Origin: an uncultured Clostridium sp.
GTDB lineage: Bacteria; Bacillota; Clostridia; TANB77; CAG-508
Assembly (NCBI GenBank): GCA_930990645.1
Contig: CAKNQJ010000006.1
Coordinates: 1 to 36,012, forward strand
Direction of reading: 5' to 3'
DNA: 36,012 nt
Below, piece by piece: positions 18,834 through 28,364 of the stretch; the first letter of the stretch is position 1, and each line of letters starts with the position of its first letter. A program made the position numbers and the translations under genes. The notes beneath the pieces were generated by a model. The model ran no database searches, was not told the DNA's origin, and saw only the letters and a program-made list of their open reading frames with translations.

Positions 18834-19316
18834 TTAATTGTTTGCAGTATTACGTAACCATGAAACAGATAGTTTATTTTTTATCTCTTCTCTTGCCATT
18901 TCATTAGTTATATCATAGTTGTATGGTGCTACCAAAAATATTGAATTAGAAACTTTTTGTAAATTGCCATCTAATGCATGAACTGCACCACTAACAACAT
19001 CAACTATTCTTCTAGCAACATCTTTATTAACATACTCTAGATTAACAATAATTGATTTTTTCTCCTTTAATAAATTACAGATACTTTCTGATTGTTCAAA
19101 ACTTGTTGGTTGGCATATAACCATTTTAACTTGTTGTGTTTGAGGCATATTTACAACTTTATTGCTCTTTCTGCCCCATATTTTTCTATCTTCTTCTTCC
19201 TCTTCTTGTTCTTCTATATCTTCATTTTTCTCATAATCTACTTCTTCTGTTTCTTCTTCATCTCTCTCTGGTAATCCTAACATACCCCATACTTTTTCCA
19301 TAATAGCTCCTGACAT
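18834..19316 (-). CDS. sepF: Cell division protein SepF
   Basis: KMVICQPTSFEQSESICNLLKEKKSIIVNLEYVNKDVARRIVDVVSGAVHALDGNLQKVSNSIFLVAPYNYDI. Confidence 0.92.
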   Translation of the reverse strand: MSGAIMEKVWGMLGLPERDEEETEEVDYEKNEDIEEQEEEEEDRKIWGRKSNKVVNMPQTQQVKMVICQPTSFEQSESICNLLKEKKSIIVNLEYVNKDVARRIVDVVSGAVHALDGNLQKVSNSIFLVAPYNYDITNEMAREEIKNKLSVSWLRNTANN

Positions 19317-19411
19317 TTAACTAACCTCCTATACCAAAAATTTGTCATTGGTTTCTATTTGCTATATAGTATCTTACATTTTTTGCAACTTGTCAATAGT
19401 TTTTTTATTTT

Positions 19412-19461
19412 TGTAATATAAATTTAATATAATTGTAATATTTCTGTAATATTATTGTAAT
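19412..19461. promoter_or_regulatory. Five exactly 11-bp-phased TGTAAT-like iterons upstream of sepF
   Basis: TGTAAT/TTTAAT/TGTAAT/TGTAAT/TGTAAT starting at 19412, 19423, 19434, 19445, 19456. Confidence 0.55.
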
Positions 19462-19467
19462 ATTTTA

Positions 19468-19590
19468 ATTGAAAAAGAATTAAATTTTAACTAGGAAAAC
19501 AAGTTTAAAATTTATGAGGCGTACTTTGTGTACGTTGAATAAATTTTAAATGAAGTTTGACAACGTTAAAATTGTAATTATTTTTCAATT
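19468..19590. repeat. Family B palindromic element, copy B1
   Basis: Arms ATTGAAAAAGAATTAAATTTTAAC / GTTAAAATTGTAATTATTTTTCAAT; core CTAGGAAAACAAG...GAGGCGTACTTTGTGTACG...GAAGTTTGACAACG; right arm overlaps the stop codon of the 19585-20877 gene. Confidence 0.7.
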
Positions 19591-20877
19591 TAGTAATATT
19601 TCATCGTATATACTAATACTTGGCATACTTCTTATTTCTTCTGATGTATATCCTAATTCTCCCAATTCTTCACTAGTATAATTTGTAACAATAGAATATT
19701 TTTCATTGCTATCTAACACTTTCACAATTATTTTATCCTCATAACCTATTCTTGTTCTAGTCACATACGAAATATTTTTGCCATTTCTTTCTTCTGTAGA
19801 AACCGCTTGATTTGGCACTCTCATTCCAGATGCACTCCACCAAATAACATTAAATGAAATTTTCCTATAGCTAATCAACTCTTCAACTTCTTTTTCGATT
19901 TTAAAAGTTATAATATTATCATTATTTTCAATAGTTTTATATTCAATCGTTGCATCTACTACAGTTCCACTTGGTAATCTTAACCCAACTTCATCTCCAA
20001 CTTCTGCTTCTTTTGCTTGTTCTGATTCTAGTATACTCACTACGTAACAATAATAGTTGTTAATTATTTTTCCACTTTCATTACTTGTCGGAATAATTTG
20101 TCCTGTCCTTAAATTCAAATTATTCAAAAAATCTTTTGTATATTTACTAAAATCATCTGTTGATAATACATCTTCATAACCATCAACTCTGTATGATACA
20201 ACACCGCTTCTGCTTGCATTTATATATTCAGCGCCTGAATTTAATTCATTCTCATATTCGCTTCTTTCATCTATTAATTTTTGCAAATATGACCCCGCAG
20301 GACTTAACTCACCCGCAATTTGAGCTTTTTTCGTCATATTGTTTGCAATTGTTTGCTTGTTATCTTGAATTTTCGTCAAATCGCTTTCTCCATACAACTC
20401 GCTTATTTTAGAATCAATTTGCTCTTCTAGTACTCTTGTATCAGACGTGACCACACTTTCTTGGTTTGCCATTGCCTCATCTATTTTTGTATCAAGCTCT
20501 TGTATTTTTTCTACCAAACTTTCTTCATTATTTGAATAATATCTAAATACAGACTCCCCTTTTGCAACTTTTTCACCTTCTGTTTTTATTTGCTCAATTC
20601 CATTTTTATAGTTTTCTCCTTTTAGTACAGTCTCATCACGTACTATATAACCTATTCCTGTCTCTTCTTCCTGAATTTGTCCCATTTCTATATAAACTGT
20701 ATCAGTCGGATTTCTAAACAAGTTTACAACTAAATAGATGATATACGCCATAATGCATAGTAATACAAGCATAATAAATTTCTTTTTATGCCTTTTAAAA
20801 AATTGTATAAACTTATTTTGTTTTTTAGTTTCTCCCCTATCTTTCTTCTTAGTTGTTTCTTCCACTATTTTTATCAT
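19585..20877 (-). CDS. HlyD-like periplasmic adaptor / membrane-fusion protein
   Basis: Single N-terminal TM; biotinyl-lipoyl-like segment with GENYKNGIEQIKTEGEKVAKGESVFRYYS, central coiled coil, C-terminal beta-rich region; located between miaA and sepF. Confidence 0.7.
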   Translation of the reverse strand: MIKIVEETTKKKDRGETKKQNKFIQFFKRHKKKFIMLVLLCIMAYIIYLVVNLFRNPTDTVYIEMGQIQEEETGIGYIVRDETVLKGENYKNGIEQIKTEGEKVAKGESVFRYYSNNEESLVEKIQELDTKIDEAMANQESVVTSDTRVLEEQIDSKISELYGESDLTKIQDNKQTIANNMTKKAQIAGELSPAGSYLQKLIDERSEYENELNSGAEYINASRSGVVSYRVDGYEDVLSTDDFSKYTKDFLNNLNLRTGQIIPTSNESGKIINNYYCYVVSILESEQAKEAEVGDEVGLRLPSGTVVDATIEYKTIENNDNIITFKIEKEVEELISYRKISFNVIWWSASGMRVPNQAVSTEERNGKNISYVTRTRIGYEDKIIVKVLDSNEKYSIVTNYTSEELGELGYTSEEIRSMPSISIYDEILLN

Positions 20878-20905
20878 TCCTTTTCACCAATTCTTAGTTT
20901 TTTTC

Positions 20906-20991
20906 GAGAAATAATATATTATTATTTTATTTTTTCTTTCCGACCCCCAACTTAAGTCGTAAATCAAAAAGAAAAAAATATATTATTTCTC
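20906..20991. repeat. Family A palindromic element, copy A4 (internally deleted)
   Basis: Arms GAGAAATAATATATT.../...AATATATTATTTCTC; residual core TTTCCGACCCCCAACTTAAG; ends 2 nt from the miaA stop. Confidence 0.75.
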
Positions 20992-20992
20992 T

Positions 20993-21910
20993 TTAGTTAA
21001 CTAATAATTGCTCAATAGTCTTTAAATTCTCCTCCACAGGCTTTAGTCCGTCAAGCCAAGTAATGTTCTCATATTTTCTAAACCATGTAAGCTGCCTTTT
21101 TGCATATCTTCTAGTCATCATTTTTATTTTATCTATCATTTCATCTTTGCTCAAATTTCCTTCTAAATATTCTATAACTTCTTTGTATCCTAATCCCTGC
21201 ATTGCTGTAGGAAATTTGTCATATTTCTTTAATAATGTTTCTACTTCTTCAATTAATCCATTTTCTATCATTATGTCAACTCTTTTGTCAATTCTTTCAT
21301 AAAGCTTGTCCCTATCCATATTAATTCCAAACAATATGTAATCAAAATCTGGTCCTTTACTCCTTGACTCTTTTTCAAGCTGTGTCTTTGTTTTTCTTGT
21401 AGCTTTGTATATTTCCAGAATTCTATAAATTCTCTTTTTATCATTTGGGCTAATCTTCTTCGCAGCATCTACATCTATTTTTTCTGCCTCTTCATATAGA
21501 TATTGTAACCCTTTTTCTTCTACTATTTTGTCCAAATGTGCCCTGTAATCCAAATCCACTTCTATTTCTTCATATTCAATCCCATATATAAGAGCTTCTA
21601 GGTATAACCCTGTACCACCAACTACTATAGGAACTTTTCCTTTTGCAAGAATTTCTTTAATCGCATTTGTTGCTTCTTTTTTATAGTCAGCCACACTAAA
21701 TCTCTGCTCTGGAGAAACACAATCAATCAAATAATGTTTTATTCCCTGCATTTCTTCAACTGTTGGTTTTGCTGTACCTATTGTCATATCCTTATATATT
21801 TGCATTGAGTCACAAGACACAATCTCTCCATTAACTTTTTTTGCAAGTTCTATCGAAAGTCCAGTTTTCCCTGAGGCCGTCGGGCCACAAATTACAATTA
21901 CCTTTTGCAT
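20993..21910 (-). CDS. miaA: tRNA dimethylallyltransferase
   Basis: VIVICGPTASGKTGLSIELAKKVNGEIVSCDSMQIYKDMTIGTAKP...VGGTGLYLEALIYG. Confidence 0.96.
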   Translation of the reverse strand: MQKVIVICGPTASGKTGLSIELAKKVNGEIVSCDSMQIYKDMTIGTAKPTVEEMQGIKHYLIDCVSPEQRFSVADYKKEATNAIKEILAKGKVPIVVGGTGLYLEALIYGIEYEEIEVDLDYRAHLDKIVEEKGLQYLYEEAEKIDVDAAKKISPNDKKRIYRILEIYKATRKTKTQLEKESRSKGPDFDYILFGINMDRDKLYERIDKRVDIMIENGLIEEVETLLKKYDKFPTAMQGLGYKEVIEYLEGNLSKDEMIDKIKMMTRRYAKRQLTWFRKYENITWLDGLKPVEENLKTIEQLLVN

Positions 21911-22054
21911 TTACTCATTCCTTTTTTTGAATTCTTTATCATGTATAACTTAGTGTGTGTTTTATATGTAAATATATTAAAGCTATAGTTATATGTTATA
22001 AAGCACATCAATTTATACAAGTTCTAATTCCTATCTTTATATAAATTTAGATTT

Positions 22055-22738
22055 TTAATTAATTGTATTACTACTTTCTAATACGTTATCAATTGCAGTA
22101 TCACTTTGAACTACATTTATACTATCGCCTTGGCTATTATTCACAATATTAGTTTCAACCACATTATCTGTTGCATTAGTAGTCACTTGTGTGTTTTGAC
22201 TTTGCACATTACTAATACTATTCGTTGTTTCGTTTTCATTTGTACTAGTAATTTGATTTGTCACTTCATTTGCAATATCATTTAGGACACTATTTGTACT
22301 TTCCTGTTGCATGCTATTTTCCTGTTCATTTAGCATATTAACAACTTGCTCTTGTATATTTTTAAAATACATACATTCTATGATTAGAACTATAAGCAAT
22401 ATTACTGCAAGTATAATACCTCTTTTTAGAAACACGCTTTTATCCAAACTACCATATTTCAGTTTATTGTATGATTTAGCAAGTAATGGAAGCATTATAA
22501 TTCCATTTATTGGCACAAATAAGAAAGTAATTAAATCTTTTCCTCTTTCAGATACCTCCGTCACTTCAATACCTCTAGTACTAAACCAATATACGATTGA
22601 TGTTAATACATACATCACAGCTGTACCAACCACTATATAAATTAGTTTTTCTTTTTTTCCTAAATCTCCTAGTGAATAGTACATAAGCACTATTGAAACT
22701 ATGTTTAAAATCAAAATAAATAATAAGATTATTGGCAT
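22055..22738 (-). CDS. Hypothetical multi-pass membrane protein with Asn/Thr-rich C-terminus
   Basis: Four hydrophobic segments then a low-complexity tail; follows mutL in the same direction. Confidence 0.7.
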   Translation of the reverse strand: MPIILLFILILNIVSIVLMYYSLGDLGKKEKLIYIVVGTAVMYVLTSIVYWFSTRGIEVTEVSERGKDLITFLFVPINGIIMLPLLAKSYNKLKYGSLDKSVFLKRGIILAVILLIVLIIECMYFKNIQEQVVNMLNEQENSMQQESTNSVLNDIANEVTNQITSTNENETTNSISNVQSQNTQVTTNATDNVVETNIVNNSQGDSINVVQSDTAIDNVLESSNTIN

Positions 22739-22760
22739 TTAAATTCACTTTCCTTCCTTT

Positions 22761-22791
22761 TGTCACAAAGGGGACAGGCCTTTTTGTGACA
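22761..22791. repeat. 13-nt constant-loop hairpin
   Basis: TGTCACAAA-GGGGACAGGCCTT-TTTGTGACA. Confidence 0.85.
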
Positions 22792-22815
22792 TTTTATCTA
22801 TTTTTGCTTATTCCT

Positions 22816-22944
22816 AGTTTAGAAAAGAATTGTTATTTTGGCTAGGCGAACGAACGAGAAAACCGGAGGCGTACTTAGGTAGTACTGCTAAAGGATTTTC
22901 GAAGCAAAGTTCAACAACGACAAAATGCAATTATTTTCTAAACT
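22816..22944. repeat. Family B palindromic element, copy B2
   Basis: Arms AGTTTAGAAAAGAATTGTTATTTTG / CAAAATGCAATTATTTTCTAAACT; core CTAGGCGAACGAACGAG...GGAGGCGTACTTAGGTAGTAC...GAAGCAAAGTTCAACAACG; right arm reaches the mutL stop codon. Confidence 0.75.
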
Positions 22945-25369
22945 ACCTTCTAGAAAATTTCTTTTCAATATCAGCTTTAGTCATTCTAATTGCAGTAGGT
23001 CTTCCATGTGGACAAGTAAATGGATTTGGTAGTACTAATAATTGTCTCATTAAGTTGTCCACTTCTTCTCTAGTAAGTGCCATATTAGCTTTTACTGCTG
23101 CTTTACATGCAACCGTTGCTATGAACTTTTCCTCTATCTCTTGTTTTGCTGTTCTTGCCACAGTATTTATCTCATCCAAAGTTTCTAAGAATAGTTCTTT
23201 TGTATCTAAATCCAAGCATACTGTTGGAACTCCACTTAATTTTATTGTGTTTTCTCCAAACTCTTCTAATATAAATCCAGCTTTTTCAAATATTTCCATA
23301 TTATCTTTTGCAATTTGCATATCCTTATGGCTCAAATTAATTACATCTGGAAGTAACATTAGCTGAGAATCTTTGTGGTCATCACTATAATAATTTGCCT
23401 TTATTTTCTCATACATAATTCTTTCATGAGCAGCATGTTGGTCTATAATGTATAGTTCATTATTCATTTCTATTATAATATATGTTGAAAATGCTATTCC
23501 TACATATTTGTATTCTGGCATTTGGTTATCTGGCATTTTTTCAAATATAGACACATTTTCTACAGCCTTCAAATCTTTATCAGAAATATCATACTCTTTT
23601 TTCTCTTCTTCAAGTTTTGGTTCCTGCTTATTAATCGTCTTTCCAAAAGTTCTTGCATACATTTCATCAAAATTCTCATAATCTGGCTCTAGTTTTAAAT
23701 TATCTAATTCATGCATCTTTTTATTTACTTCTGATAAGTCAATTTTCTTAGTCTCTCCCATATCATTTGTAGAATTGTCATTCTTAGTATTATATATTTG
23801 TGCTATAAAATTCTTAGTATCATCTATATTTTCTTTTTCATCATCTTTATGCTTACTTCCAAATTTTTCAAAAAACTCACTAAATTTGGCAGAAAGGCTT
23901 TCTCCTTTGCTTTCTTCTTCACCATTTTGTTCTTGACTTTCTGACCAATCCTTATTTTGGACTTTTTCACCATTTTCATCAATACTTTTCCAATCTATGC
24001 TATTTTCATTATCTTTTTCATCATGTTTATTTTGTAATTCAGACAAATCTGGCAATGGTGCATTCCTCAATTTATTAATTTCAGCTAATATATCAAACTT
24101 TGGCTCTTCTTGTACATTTGTCTCTTCATTATTTTTTAATTCATTAGAATTTGTATTTTGCAAATCTTTTACATTGTTCAAACTATCTCCTACGTTATCA
24201 ATTTTGTTAATATTGCCATTAAGATTTTCATTTTCTGATTTGATTGCAGAAGAATTATTTACGCTAAATTTATTTTGATTATAATTTGTACTGCTGCTAC
24301 CATAGTTCATAGCATTCATCTTCCAACTACTGTTTTGATTTTGCTTATCTAATTCTATTTTTGTCTTATCAGGAATTAAATCTTCCTTCAAAAGACTATC
24401 TTTTATAGCATGATAAATAGCTTTAAAAACTTTGTTTTCATCTTCAAACCTAACCTCTAGCTTTGCTGGATGAACATTAACATCCACCTTTTGTGGATTC
24501 ATTTCTATATTTAAAACTAAAAATCCATACTTACCTATAGTTAGCAATCCTTTGTAACCTTGCTCTGCTGCACTTGTTAGTACTTTGTCTTTTATATATC
24601 TTTTATTTACAAAGAATAATTGGTTAGACCTGTTAGAGCGAGCAATTACAGGCTTTCCAATAACTCCAGTTACTTTCATATCTTCATACTCATAATTCAC
24701 ATCTATAATATTTTCTGCAATATCTTTACCGTAAATACTGTAAATAACTGACTTCATATCTCCATTTCCAGAAGTTTGAATAATCACTTTTCCAGAACTT
24801 ATTAACTTAATTGCAATTTCTGGATGAACTAATGCAATTCTAGTAACAGCATCCTCAATGTATCCTGCCTCTGTAAAATCCTTCTTTAAAAATTTATATC
24901 TTACTGGCGTGTTGTAAAACAAATCTGTGACAGTTATTGTACTTCCCTTTTGACAACCTGCATCTTCAAAATTAACTACATTTCCACCTTTAACCTCTAT
25001 CTTTTTGCCAATCTCATTATCCTCTGTTCTTGAAATAAGCTCAACATTACTTATAGCAGCAATACTTGCCAAAGCCTCACCTCTAAACCCCATAGAGGTA
25101 ACTGTCTCTAAGTCATCAGCTTGTCTTATTTTGCTTGTAGCATGCCTTTCAAAAGCAATTTCCATATCATCTGGCATAAAGCCCTTTCCATTATCAGTAA
25201 TTCTTATGTATGATATACCTCCATTTTTTGTTTCAATTGTTATATTTGTAGCTCCTGCATCTATTGAATTTTCTACCAACTCTTTTACTACAGATGCTGG
25301 TCTTTCAATAACCTCACCAGCTGCTATTTTATTTATTGTTAAATCATCTAATAAAACTATATTACCCAT
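22943..25369 (-). CDS. mutL: DNA mismatch repair protein MutL
   Basis: IAAGEVIERPASVVKELVENSIDAGATNI, GFRGEALASIA; C-terminal DQHAAHERIMYEKI and CPHGRPT motifs; long low-complexity linker. Confidence 0.96.
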   Translation of the reverse strand: MGNIVLLDDLTINKIAAGEVIERPASVVKELVENSIDAGATNITIETKNGGISYIRITDNGKGFMPDDMEIAFERHATSKIRQADDLETVTSMGFRGEALASIAAISNVELISRTEDNEIGKKIEVKGGNVVNFEDAGCQKGSTITVTDLFYNTPVRYKFLKKDFTEAGYIEDAVTRIALVHPEIAIKLISSGKVIIQTSGNGDMKSVIYSIYGKDIAENIIDVNYEYEDMKVTGVIGKPVIARSNRSNQLFFVNKRYIKDKVLTSAAEQGYKGLLTIGKYGFLVLNIEMNPQKVDVNVHPAKLEVRFEDENKVFKAIYHAIKDSLLKEDLIPDKTKIELDKQNQNSSWKMNAMNYGSSSTNYNQNKFSVNNSSAIKSENENLNGNINKIDNVGDSLNNVKDLQNTNSNELKNNEETNVQEEPKFDILAEINKLRNAPLPDLSELQNKHDEKDNENSIDWKSIDENGEKVQNKDWSESQEQNGEEESKGESLSAKFSEFFEKFGSKHKDDEKENIDDTKNFIAQIYNTKNDNSTNDMGETKKIDLSEVNKKMHELDNLKLEPDYENFDEMYARTFGKTINKQEPKLEEEKKEYDISDKDLKAVENVSIFEKMPDNQMPEYKYVGIAFSTYIIIEMNNELYIIDQHAAHERIMYEKIKANYYSDDHKDSQLMLLPDVINLSHKDMQIAKDNMEIFEKAGFILEEFGENTIKLSGVPTVCLDLDTKELFLETLDEINTVARTAKQEIEEKFIATVACKAAVKANMALTREEVDNLMRQLLVLPNPFTCPHGRPTAIRMTKADIEKKFSRR

Positions 25370-25488
25370 TTTACTTCGTTCCTCTCCTATGTATATGTCT
25401 TTTGAATTTTAATACGTTATTATTCCATAGAATTATATCATTATTTTACATTTTTTGTATAGGGGTTTTGGAGATTTTTTGATATTTT

Positions 25489-25523
25489 TTAGTGCCATTA
25501 GGGACAGACCCCAATGGCACTAA
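25489..25523. repeat. 13-nt constant-loop hairpin
   Basis: TTAGTGCCATT-AGGGACAGACCCC-AATGGCACTAA, perfect 11-bp stem. Confidence 0.88.
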
Positions 25524-25536
25524 TATTTGTAATATT

Positions 25537-27222
25537 TTATATTTCTTCTACATATAACCTATCATTTACAGCCACTACTGTATATTTGTACAAGTTTTGT
25601 ATTTCTTTTATTTCTTCTAATTCAGCATATTCCTCTATTTGCTTTCTTGCTTCTCCCTGCTTTTCTTGTAACTTATTTTCTTCATCTTTCTTTAAGTACT
25701 TAAACTCTATCATTATTGATTTATATCCTTTATCTCTATCTTTTGGTATTAGCAATATATCTGGGTATTTTCTTTCTACTTCCATCTCTGATTTCACTAC
25801 ATAACCACTTACGCTACTTGATATTGTGTAAAACATTATCTTTATATTTTTCTCATCAAACTTTATATAATCTCTATTTGACAGCCTTTTCAGAAATTCT
25901 TCCATTATTTCTATTATTTTATCTATCTTTCCTTCTAATGCTATTCCTCTTCTTATTTCTGTATATTCATTTGTTATTTTCAAATCCGTTTCTATGCTTA
26001 ACAATTTCATAAAATATTCTGAATATAGCTCTCTCATTACTTTATTTGGCACTTTTAACACTGTTGTTCCTATTTCTTCTCCCGCTATTGTCAAATACCC
26101 TAAATAAAATAGCATGGATACCAGTTCTTTTTCTTCAAACTCTATTGCCGGATTAAATTTTTCTGTTATTTCGCTTACTATTCCTTCTCCTGCTATAGTT
26201 TCTTCTATTATTCTTGCTCTTTCTTCTCCTACGCATAGGTCTAGCATATTTCCTAATTTGTTATAGTCACTTGCTATGTTTGTATCTATTAATTTTTCTG
26301 GTATTTTTTCTCTATCTATATAGCTATTTAAGAAAAATAAGCACATATTTGAGTTATACAACTTTTCTGTTGCATCTACTGAAAATTTATATCCGTCGTA
26401 ATTTTCTTTCATTATAGGTAATAGTTCTTCTTGCTCTTTTTTCTCTATTCCTATATCTTCCATCATTTGTATTAACTCTTCTTTTGTAAATCCCATCATT
26501 TCATTAAACTTTGCATTTTGCGTTTTATCTGAACCTATATTAAAACCTGATGTTAAACTATCTAGTGTTATTGGTGCAACTCCTGTTATAAATATTCTAT
26601 CTATCACACTTTCTGTTCCTTCTTTTAGTATCTCATACCATTTTCTTACTTTTCCATTTTTAGACAATAAAGTTTTAAATTGACTTGTATTAAAACTCAA
26701 CAATTCATTTGCAAAATGATCGTATTCATCTATTATGACATATATCTTTTCTTCTGGTCTTTGCGTTTTAAATGTTTCTATAAGACTGCTTAATAAACCT
26801 TCTGCGGTCAAGTCCCAATTAACATAAAAGTCCAAGTTGTACTTTTGTACAAAGCCTTGTATTGGTATTGCCACCCTTTCTTTAAACCCCTTCATTGTTG
26901 TTTCTTCGTTTTTTGTATTTATTCCTGAAAAGTTAAATTTCAATATATGATATGAATTTTTTAATTCTGTTGGATGCTTTCCTATATACGTATTTCCAAA
27001 AAGATTTTCAAATTTATCCGCTTTTTTAATATCATAATAATTTTCCAAAGTACTTGTAAATAAAGTTTTGCCAAACTTTCTTGGACGTAAAAACATTATT
27101 CTTTTTTCTGGTAGATTTTCAAGTTTTTCTATATAACTTGTTTTATCTGCATAATAATATCTATCTTGTACTAATTCCTCATAATTGCTTATTCCATATG
27201 GCAATTTCAACATATACACCAC
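25537..27222 (-). CDS. AAA-ATPase-like / PD-(D/E)XK nuclease superfamily protein
   Basis: LPYGISNYEELVQDRYYYADKTSYIEKLE...MFLRPRKFGKTLFTSTLENYY; C-terminal YPDILLIPKDRDKGYKSIMIEFKYLKK nuclease motif. Confidence 0.88.
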   Translation of the reverse strand: MVYMLKLPYGISNYEELVQDRYYYADKTSYIEKLENLPEKRIMFLRPRKFGKTLFTSTLENYYDIKKADKFENLFGNTYIGKHPTELKNSYHILKFNFSGINTKNEETTMKGFKERVAIPIQGFVQKYNLDFYVNWDLTAEGLLSSLIETFKTQRPEEKIYVIIDEYDHFANELLSFNTSQFKTLLSKNGKVRKWYEILKEGTESVIDRIFITGVAPITLDSLTSGFNIGSDKTQNAKFNEMMGFTKEELIQMMEDIGIEKKEQEELLPIMKENYDGYKFSVDATEKLYNSNMCLFFLNSYIDREKIPEKLIDTNIASDYNKLGNMLDLCVGEERARIIEETIAGEGIVSEITEKFNPAIEFEEKELVSMLFYLGYLTIAGEEIGTTVLKVPNKVMRELYSEYFMKLLSIETDLKITNEYTEIRRGIALEGKIDKIIEIMEEFLKRLSNRDYIKFDEKNIKIMFYTISSSVSGYVVKSEMEVERKYPDILLIPKDRDKGYKSIMIEFKYLKKDEENKLQEKQGEARKQIEEYAELEEIKEIQNLYKYTVVAVNDRLYVEEI

Positions 27223-27382
27223 TTTCCTCTCAATCTTCCTACTTTACATATTTTACTATATATAGTAATTCAAATCAAGATTTTTTAAAGATTTTTTATT
27301 TGCTACATTACTGTATTAATAAGCGGTTAACGAAAGAACACACCTGCTACTTTTTATAGCTAAGTGTGTTTCTTTTGTACAA

Positions 27383-27421
27383 GAACTTGGACAAAAAGGA
27401 GTGTCCCAAACGTCCAAGTTC
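27383..27421. repeat. Private-stem hairpin with GGAGTGTCCC in the loop
   Basis: GAACTTGGAC-AAAAAGGAGTGTCCCAAAC-GTCCAAGTTC; shares GGAGTGTCCC with 1172-1222. Confidence 0.8.
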
Positions 27422-27440
27422 GTGCTATACATAATTAACT

Positions 27441-28364
27441 TTACTCATATATTTCTTCTGGTATTACAAGTTTTGTCAAATATGGTGTACTCTTTCCTTC
27501 CTCTATTCCCCATGATGATGAAGTAGATGTACAGAATGAATAGCTTGCTGCTTTTCTTGCATCATCTAATGAAGAAATTGCTGTTCCAAACTCATTTGCT
27601 GAAACATTAGTTGGTAAATAATACGTGCTACTATTTACTTTTTCTTTTGTTGATGCTCGCGATCCTAATGTTGGTCCTATATTTTCACTAGTACCAGATA
27701 AATCAAATGTAGTTCTAGAATAGCTATTTGAAAGTTGTGATGGGTATGTTGATGTTAAATATTTCATATAACCTATCATTCCACCTATACTACTAGATGC
27801 ATTAATATTTGACGCAGAAATTTTATTTATACAAAATGTATTAGAAACATTAGCCGTACAATGCCCTATTAAACCTCCGACATAGCTTTTACTATCTTCA
27901 TTATTCTTGTCTGTACAACTAATATCCCCCGTTGAATAGGATGCTGAAACAGTTGAAGGCGAACCTTTAGTATCACCAGTGCCACTAGTAAAACTTCCAG
28001 TTATATATCCAATTAATCCACCAGCATATGACGAATTTGATTCAACTTCTATTTCACCTTTTGCATAACTATATGATATATTTATAGTAGCACAGTATCC
28101 AGTCAATCCACCGGCATATACTTCATCTACATCAGAGATTGCTTTTATTTTAGAATCTGATGTACAATAATTTAATTTCGCAAATATTCTCGTCCATGTG
28201 CCTACTCTTGGGCAATAATAACCGCCATTAATATTCGATGCAATGCCACCAGCCCTAATTTCATCAGTTTTTGAATGTAAATCCATTTCCACATTTGAAT
28301 TACATTTAGTTACTGTAATTACTTTTTGATGACTCGGACCATTTCCGAACACTCCTAAGTCCAC
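27441..28364 (-). CDS. GLUG-motif-like repeat region; probable C-terminal part of the 28306-33366 gene in another frame
   Basis: Repeated AGGLTGY/AGGLIGY/VGGLIGH/IGGMIGY units; no obvious SD or ATG start; homologous repeat pattern continues from the upstream ORF. Confidence 0.75.
   Translation of the reverse strand: MDLGVFGNGPSHQKVITVTKCNSNVEMDLHSKTDEIRAGGIASNINGGYYCPRVGTWTRIFAKLNYCTSDSKIKAISDVDEVYAGGLTGYCATINISYSYAKGEIEVESNSSYAGGLIGYITGSFTSGTGDTKGSPSTVSASYSTGDISCTDKNNEDSKSYVGGLIGHCTANVSNTFCINKISASNINASSSIGGMIGYMKYLTSTYPSQLSNSYSRTTFDLSGTSENIGPTLGSRASTKEKVNSSTYYLPTNVSANEFGTAISSLDDARKAASYSFCTSTSSSWGIEEGKSTPYLTKLVIPEEIYE

Noticed and set aside
22055-22738. Low-complexity Asn/Thr/Ser C-terminus as a possible novel domain
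   Set aside because: Likely a disordered tail in an AT-rich genome; no structural or repeat signal
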